In this document: piece by piece, positions 59,561 to 64,000 of the stretch
How positions within the stretch are numbered: the first letter of the stretch is position 1
How the letters are laid out: every line of letters begins with the position of its first letter
Source of the DNA: Thermoplasmata archaeon
GTDB lineage: Archaea > Thermoplasmatota > Thermoplasmata > Lutacidiplasmatales > UBA184
DNA length: 64,000 nt
Direction: 5' to 3'
Assembly (NCBI GenBank): GCA_021798195.1
Contig: JAJZYH010000006.1
Location: forward strand, 1 to 64,000
Made by a program: the position numbers and the translations under genes
The notes under the pieces: generated by a model
The model's input: only the letters and a program-made list of their open reading frames with translations
What the model was told of the DNA's origin: nothing
Database searches by the model: none

Positions 59561-60556
59561 ATGACATCCGTTCCCGGGACGGAACGGTTCAGCGTCGCCG
59601 TGGTGACCCGGGGCCGCGCAGACAAGGTCCGGAAGTTGCTGCAAAGCCTTGGGTCCACGGTGGGCTCTGGGGGACTGGAGCGGGTCGTCCTGGTGGATGA
59701 CTCCCCGGACCCGCTGGACCTTGGGCCCCTGAAGGATGAGCTGCCCCTCTCCTACTTCCACTCCGGGGAGCGGTTGCACATCTCTCGGGCGAAGAACCGG
59801 GCGCTCCGTGAGATCCGGACACCCTGGGTCTTCTACATCGACGACGACAACGTGGTCCTCCCTGGGACCCTCGAAGGAGCGCTTCGGGTGGTCTCGCAAG
59901 CGCCCTGGAACCTTGCGGCCCTCCAGCTCTCGGCGGTCTATCGCGACCGGCCGGACCTCGTGTGGGTCTACGCGACGCCCTTCCGGGAGGACCACTGGGG
60001 CTTCGAGCTCGTGGGCCGGAACCGATCCCGCGATCCCCGGTGGGAGGGACGTCTCCTCCCCACCGATGCCCTGCCCAATGCGAGCCTCCTGCGGACCCAA
60101 GCTCTCCGAGAGGTGGGGGGCTTCGACGAGGCTCTCCCGGTGAACAGCAGCGCGGATCTCTGCCGGAGGCTCAAACGGGCGGGGTGGGCCGTCCTGGCCC
60201 ACACCGGGTCCATCCTCCTGCATGATGTGCCGCCGCCCGGAGTCCCGGGATACTGGGCGGCCCATTCCAACGACCCGGACCGGACCTTCCACGAGGTCCG
60301 GGATTGGTTCGTCTTCCAGCGACGGGTCCATGCCGGAGAACGCATCGTCTCCGGGAGAGCCCTCTGGCACTCCTTCCCCTTCCTCCTTGCGATCCCCCTG
60401 GGGCTACTGCTTCTGCGGAAGCCCGGGATGATCTCCGTGCTCGCGGCAATGACCCGGGGCACACGGGACGGGATCACGTGCGGGCTCGAACCGCGGCCGG
60501 CCCCCGAAATCGGGCGGGGAGGATCCCGCCTTGACCCTCAGATCCCCTCGGGGTAG
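59561..60556 (+). CDS. GT2-family glycosyltransferase
   Basis: 331 residues with a GT-A fold. The nucleotide-sugar site begins FSVAVVTRGRADKVRKLLQSL and VVLVDDSPDP. The metal-binding D-x-D equivalent is in PWVFYIDDDNVVLPG. The acceptor region has RTQALREVGGFDEALPV, matching the typical x-x-x-G-G-F-D-E. The C-terminus (WHSFPFLLAIPLGLLLLRKPG) is a single hydrophobic segment, so the enzyme is probably membrane-associated. It transfers a sugar in surface glycan or glycoprotein synthesis. ATG 59561 follows GGGGAGGGGAG. The 3' end overlaps a small convergent gene by 19 bp. Confidence 0.9.
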   Translation: MTSVPGTERFSVAVVTRGRADKVRKLLQSLGSTVGSGGLERVVLVDDSPDPLDLGPLKDELPLSYFHSGERLHISRAKNRALREIRTPWVFYIDDDNVVLPGTLEGALRVVSQAPWNLAALQLSAVYRDRPDLVWVYATPFREDHWGFELVGRNRSRDPRWEGRLLPTDALPNASLLRTQALREVGGFDEALPVNSSADLCRRLKRAGWAVLAHTGSILLHDVPPPGVPGYWAAHSNDPDRTFHEVRDWFVFQRRVHAGERIVSGRALWHSFPFLLAIPLGLLLLRKPGMISVLAAMTRGTRDGITCGLEPRPAPEIGRGGSRLDPQIPSG

Positions 60557-60765
60557 AGTTGGTGGATCAGCTCCAGGGTCCTCGGGACAGAATAGCCGGC
60601 GCGGGCCACCACACGGTCCGCGGTACGGATCTTCTTCACTCCGACGAACCGGCGAGAGATCACCAGCAGAAAGGATTGCCGCTTCATCGTGAGAGCGAAG
60701 ATGCCTCCCTGGGGTTCGAGGAGGATCTTGAGCGTCCTCCTCTCGGAGATCCAACGGTGCGCCAC
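60538..60765 (-). CDS. Small conserved-looking basic protein, unknown
   Basis: 75 residues: HRWISERRTLKILLEPQGG, then MKRQSFLLVISRRFVGVKKIRTAD and VPRTLELIHQLYPEG. It has alternating strands and a C-terminal helix, is basic and has no cysteines. A minus-strand CTATTTG box (60791-60799) is about 28-30 bp from GTG 60765, matching the leaderless spacing seen elsewhere, so the gene is likely real in spite of its size. No family recognised. It could be a small nucleic-acid-binding protein. Convergent with the GT2 gene. Confidence 0.5.
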   Translation of the reverse strand: MAHRWISERRTLKILLEPQGGIFALTMKRQSFLLVISRRFVGVKKIRTADRVVARAGYSVPRTLELIHQLYPEGI

Positions 60766-60845
60766 GATCGAGGGGGATGGAGCCGCCCGTCAAATAGCCA
60801 GCGATGGGGAGGGAGCCCTTGCGCCCCGCCTCATGCCGGAGAGTT

Positions 60846-61574
60846 TCACGCCGGGCCCCCCGGGCCATCCCCCTCATTCCCGCCACGGGAGATCCCGCCG
60901 GAGGTAGCCTTCGGGCGGAGGATCCCATGCGTCGGACGGATGAACGGACGAAGCCGCCACCACGGTCCTTCGCCCGACGACTTGGACTTGTGGTCACGCA
61001 AGTGGGCCGTCAGGGCAAGGGGCCACAGAAGGATCCCGCTCACCTCGGTCCATGTGTTCACCAGAAACACTGCAAGAGAATCGTCGAACGGTGGGAATTG
61101 GAAGTCGAGGGCGAACTTCCACACCAGGAGGCCCGCGAGGAAGGATGCCAGGGCATACCCGCACCCGCGATCCCAACCCAGCCCCTTCCATCCCACCAGA
61201 CCCAGGCTCGCCACCACCGATTCGAAGAGGAACCATGTCCCGTACGCCGGCCACCCCGCAGCGGGAAGCGCGGGCTCCGGGAAGAGAAGCGCGGGTTCGC
61301 CGGAGGCGACCGCAAACGCCAGCGCGTAGATCGCCTCGTAGGCCGCCAGACCAAGCACGGAGAGGGTAACGGCTGTCCAAGGGGGGGCCCCTCGCCTCCA
61401 CGAGGCCGCTATGGCCAACAGGACTCCCAGCACCGTGAAGAAGTAGATCCCGGCGAACCCCACCGGGACCCCGTGGACCGACACGGCAACCGGGGGATTG
61501 GCGCCGAGGCGTTCCCGGATCAGTTCCGGAGCTATCCCGGCGAGGACACCTCCCGCTTCCACGACGAACACCAA
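60846..61574 (-). CDS. Unknown integral membrane protein
   Basis: 242 residues with about six hydrophobic segments: VSVHGVPVGFAGIYFFTVLGVLLAIAA, AVTLSVLGLAAYEAIYALAFAVA, GTWFLFESVVASLGLVG, CGYALASFLAGLLVW, and TEVSGILLWPLALTAHL. The loop HGVPVGFAG recalls the vitamin K epoxide reductase-type protein start, but no cysteine pair is present, so that enzyme is not supported. The C-terminal 50 residues are basic and Gly-rich. GTG 61574 is the only early start. It follows the methyltransferase fusion gene on the same strand after 73 bp and may share its transcript. Confidence 0.6.
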   Translation of the reverse strand: MVFVVEAGGVLAGIAPELIRERLGANPPVAVSVHGVPVGFAGIYFFTVLGVLLAIAASWRRGAPPWTAVTLSVLGLAAYEAIYALAFAVASGEPALLFPEPALPAAGWPAYGTWFLFESVVASLGLVGWKGLGWDRGCGYALASFLAGLLVWKFALDFQFPPFDDSLAVFLVNTWTEVSGILLWPLALTAHLRDHKSKSSGEGPWWRLRPFIRPTHGILRPKATSGGISRGGNEGDGPGGPA

Positions 61575-61647
61575 GCGGAACCAGCGAGCGCCCTTGACCG
61601 TGGGAAACCGCCGTTGGGGACCTCCTTCTGGCCCGACGGAGATGGCC

Positions 61648-62952
61648 TCATCGCGGCCTCTCCGGGGGAGCTGGGATCCCAGTCTCTCCTCGGGATGACC
61701 CGCCCACCCTGCGGAACGTGAGGAACTCCCATTCCCCCAACCAGGATCCCGGCCAGTGTTCGCTCAGCCATTCATCGAACCGGACGAGGCGTTGCAGGGA
61801 GCGCCGTCCCAACCAGCGATGCATCCGGGGCGAGAAACGCGGCGGGGCGAGGAGCGTGGCCGCCTCCACCTTCTCCAGAAGGAACTCGGGGGACAGCAGC
61901 GACCGGCATAGGGCAGGGCCCCGGGGGTACACCTCCAGCGGGTATCCCACCGGCCCGGAGGGGATCGGAGAACGGAGGCGATCCCGGATCTCCCGGAACC
62001 GTCCTTCGGCGAGCGCATAGACCCACGGAGCCACCCCAAGACGGTTCAAGGAAGCCACGAAGAACCGGCCCCCCGGCCGGATCATGCGACCCAGGACCCT
62101 TCCCAAGCCATGGAGATCCTCCTCCAGGTTGAATGCCCCATAGGTGGTGTAGGCCCCATGAAGAGACCCGCCGGCAAGGTCTCCGAGGACCCGCCCCAGG
62201 TCCCCCAGGGAGCCCTCCCGGGTCTCGAGGAACCCCTCGACACCGGCGGCCTCGGCCCGGGAACGTAGACGTTCCAGCATCCCGCTGGAGACATCGACCG
62301 CGATCACTCGGGTCCCCGTGGAAAGGAGGGGGATGGTCTCGAGTCCCGTTCCCGGCCCCACTTCCAGCACCCGGCCCCCCCCGGAGAAGTAGGACAGGAT
62401 CCGGGAGCGCGAACGGGCCTTCAAGTGTGCTTCCAGCGGATCCCGGAGGTTGGACTCGGTGTACTCTGGTGCCACGGAGTCGAATTCCCATCGGACCCGC
62501 TCTGGATATCCCGCGGGTTCGTACGCGTGGTCGGGTCGGAGGGCCACGACCCGCAGCGGGCGATCGAAATAGCGGGTCATCAACTCATCTCCGTGGACTT
62601 CGCGGAACCGGGAGAGCACTCGGGAACGTCCTTCCGTGTCGATGACCACGGAGGAAGCATGAGGCTGGATGGTGGAGCCCACTCGGACCAGTGCGCCCCC
62701 CTGTGCGAGGAGGTGCGAGACCCAGGGAGATCGGGTCGCTGTGGAAAGGACGTAGACAATCCCATCGAGCCGTACGAAGCGGAGCGGCACCGGCTGGGAA
62801 CCCGGGAGGCATAGCTCCAGGATTCCCCCATCCCGGGCTTCCCCGGCGCCGTACTCCTCAGACCCATGTGCCGTCGGGGCCCGCCGGGCCCCATCCGCCG
62901 TCACATGTCCCGCCTGCCCCACGGCCCACCACGCGTCGAGAAGTGGAGCCAC
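61648..62952 (-). CDS. Fusion: split-barrel domain + class I methyltransferase
   Basis: 434 residues. Residues about 40-140 look like a PNPOx/F420-type split barrel: GILELCLPGSQPVPLRFVRL, GIVYVLSTATRSPWVSHL, ALVRVGSTI and DTEGRSRVLSRFREVHGDEL. This is the order seen in F420- or flavin-binding deazaflavin proteins. Residues about 160-400 are a methyltransferase: motif I GGRVLEVGPGTGLETIPLL, then VIAVDVSSGMLERL and GRMIRPGGRFFVASL. The C-terminus has a hydrophobic end. The start at GTG 62952 follows an A-rich AAAAGGAATC box. The longer frame to 63045 runs through it. A combined redox/methylation role is inferred only from the fusion. Confidence 0.75.
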   Translation of the reverse strand: MAPLLDAWWAVGQAGHVTADGARRAPTAHGSEEYGAGEARDGGILELCLPGSQPVPLRFVRLDGIVYVLSTATRSPWVSHLLAQGGALVRVGSTIQPHASSVVIDTEGRSRVLSRFREVHGDELMTRYFDRPLRVVALRPDHAYEPAGYPERVRWEFDSVAPEYTESNLRDPLEAHLKARSRSRILSYFSGGGRVLEVGPGTGLETIPLLSTGTRVIAVDVSSGMLERLRSRAEAAGVEGFLETREGSLGDLGRVLGDLAGGSLHGAYTTYGAFNLEEDLHGLGRVLGRMIRPGGRFFVASLNRLGVAPWVYALAEGRFREIRDRLRSPIPSGPVGYPLEVYPRGPALCRSLLSPEFLLEKVEAATLLAPPRFSPRMHRWLGRRSLQRLVRFDEWLSEHWPGSWLGEWEFLTFRRVGGSSRGETGIPAPPERPR

Positions 62953-63026
62953 GGGGGATAGATTCCTTTTGACCCCCCGCGCATGAGGACGTCGGGGGGG
63001 ACCGAGGGCGCGTTCCCCCTTCCCGA

Positions 63027-64000
63027 GTGAGAACCATGGGGGCATCGCTGGAACTCCTGGTCTTCTCCTGCAACAATCCCAGTGCGGTGCGGGAGTTGCT
63101 GGAAGCTTCGCGGAAGCACGTGGACAATATCCTCGTGGTCGACTCCTCGGATCCCCCCCGCCATCGCGAACTCCTTGGGCTTCTCAAGGACCTTCCCCTC
63201 GTCCGCACGACGCGGGCCATCCCGTTGGGGTTCCCGGAGCCCCTGCAATCCTTTGCCCACGCGCAGCTCACCGCAAAGTAGGCCCTTCGCCTGGACGCCG
63301 ATGAGCGCCTCCCCGAAGGGGAGTGGACCCATGTCCGCAATGCCATGGCGGATTCCTGATATCATGCCCATGTCCTGCCGTGGCGGGAGTTGCCCAGCCA
63401 CTCGTTTTCCTTCCACCTGAGACTCTTCCACCGGGCGTCCACACGCTTCGGGAGGGAAGGATACGGCTTCCCCGAGGTGTCGGGAGACATCGGACGCTTC
63501 CCCCGGAGCCTGGCCATCGAGCATCATCCTTCCGACTCCCGGTACCCTGGAGACCCTGCCCGTGTCCGGTCCTACTCCTTCCTGGACAGCTACCTCCGTC
63601 CCCTGGACTCGACCTACGCGCGTCGCGCCCTCGGGCTGCGGGAACGCACGTCCCCCGGGGGGTCGGCCACCCCTCTCAGTGCTCCGGCGGTCCGGGTCCT
63701 GGCATGGATGGAATGGTTGCGCTGCGTCCTCACCACGGGAAGCACCCACTGGCCCACCTGGAATCTGCGGTACACCATGGCATACCTCGCGTACGTCCAA
63801 TCGCTCCCTCCCGGGGAACGGGAGAGGCGATTTTCCATTGCCGCGGACATCCGGCGGGCCGGAGGGATCGGTCCGTATCTCGGGTTGGATGTCCCTTCCT
63901 ATGTGGAGACCCTCACCCAGAGCTTTCCCTGGGACCTCAGCGGGCCGGAGCTCCTGGGGAAGCTCCTGGCCTTCCGGTATCAACATCAAAGGATCGCCCG
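63027..64000 (+). pseudogene. Glycosyltransferase-like gene with two in-frame stops (runs off window)
   Basis: A frame from GTG 63027 (or ATG 63036) reads SLELLVFSCNNPSAVRELLEA, NILVVDSSDPP and a helix ending QLTAK. A TAG (63279-63281) then interrupts just before ALRLDADERLPEGEW, the D-A-D-E-R motif of GT2 enzymes. A TGA (63357-63359) follows NAMADS. After that the same frame stays open to the window edge with coherent protein (HSFSFHLRLFHRASTRFG, SYSFLDSYLRPLDSTYARRALGL). Because the frame is kept, the stops look like point nonsense mutations (a TGG to TAG change would restore the usual aromatic residue). Recoding is an alternative. The C-terminus lies outside the window. Confidence 0.72.

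Noticed and set aside
60846-61574. Vitamin K epoxide reductase-like membrane enzyme
   Set aside because: The number of helices is similar, but the essential paired cysteines are absent.
1-64000. CRISPR arrays
   Set aside because: No regularly spaced short direct repeats were seen anywhere. The only long direct repeat found is the tRNA-Leu duplication.

Overview
The window reads as a high-GC archaeal chromosome. Archaeal signatures are deoxyhypusine synthase, RNase P component Rpp21/Rnp4, Tsr3, an archaeal-type GluRS, a DhnA-type aldolase, paired pyrB-pyrI, GGPP synthase with geranylgeranyl reductase, a class III signal peptide pilin, tRNAs without encoded CCA, and many start codons sitting about 26-30 nt from a TATA box (leaderless transcription). 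The 11-gene complex I without NuoEFG next to ether-lipid genes suggests a soil or sediment member of the Thermoplasmatota or a neighbouring lineage. That placement is inference. Many genes begin with GTG or TTG.

Layout. 1-8.5 kb: partial APC permease, an SDR, a YkgJ-type plus hemerythrin-like pair divergent from pyrB-pyrI-GDT1, deoxyhypusine synthase and an NAD-binding epimerase-like protein. 8.7-12.2 kb: PrxQ/Bcp peroxiredoxin, a YbaK-HAD fusion, a multiply broken conserved gene and a GNAT. 12.6-15.2 kb: an ABC exporter pair whose ATPase carries C-terminal zinc ribbons. 15.4-17.3 kb: two nearly identical tRNA-Leu(CAA) genes flanking a VapBC module and a dead VOC gene. 17.4-31 kb: pilin, RNase P subunit, RNase H-fold protein, GluRS, VOC protein, MFS, CDF, aldolase, Tsr3, PPP phosphatase, methyltransferase, ZIP transporter, and an HTH regulator with a putative ferritin-like domain. 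31.0-31.4 kb: tRNA-Leu(TAG) and tRNA-Gln(CTG), each apparently interrupted by a small intron at a non-canonical site (D-loop and T-loop). 31.5-35 kb: a NitT/TauT-type ABC transporter with an AAA-associated protein, then tRNA-Ala(CGC).

35.0-37.9 kb, directly downstream of tRNA-Ala, looks foreign. It holds a less GC-rich membrane-protein gene, a dead IS4-type transposase, an acylphosphatase-coiled-coil fusion and another transposase-like N-terminus. 38.4-43 kb holds a membrane protein, a methyltransferase, a large coiled-coil protein, a nitrilase-family enzyme and another membrane protein. 43-56 kb is one long minus-strand run, nuoABCDHIJKLMN followed by geranylgeranyl reductase and GGPP synthase, starting at a TATA box near 56050. 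The NuoI has four [4Fe-4S] motifs instead of two. 56-64 kb: enoyl-CoA hydratase, a DUF2079 membrane protein, a GT2 glycosyltransferase, a small unknown protein, a split-barrel/methyltransferase fusion and a glycosyltransferase-like gene carrying two in-frame stops.

Together the genes give respiratory proton or sodium pumping, archaeal lipid synthesis, translation and tRNA/rRNA maturation, metal transport and surface glycosylation. Gene decay and mobile DNA cluster beside tRNA genes.
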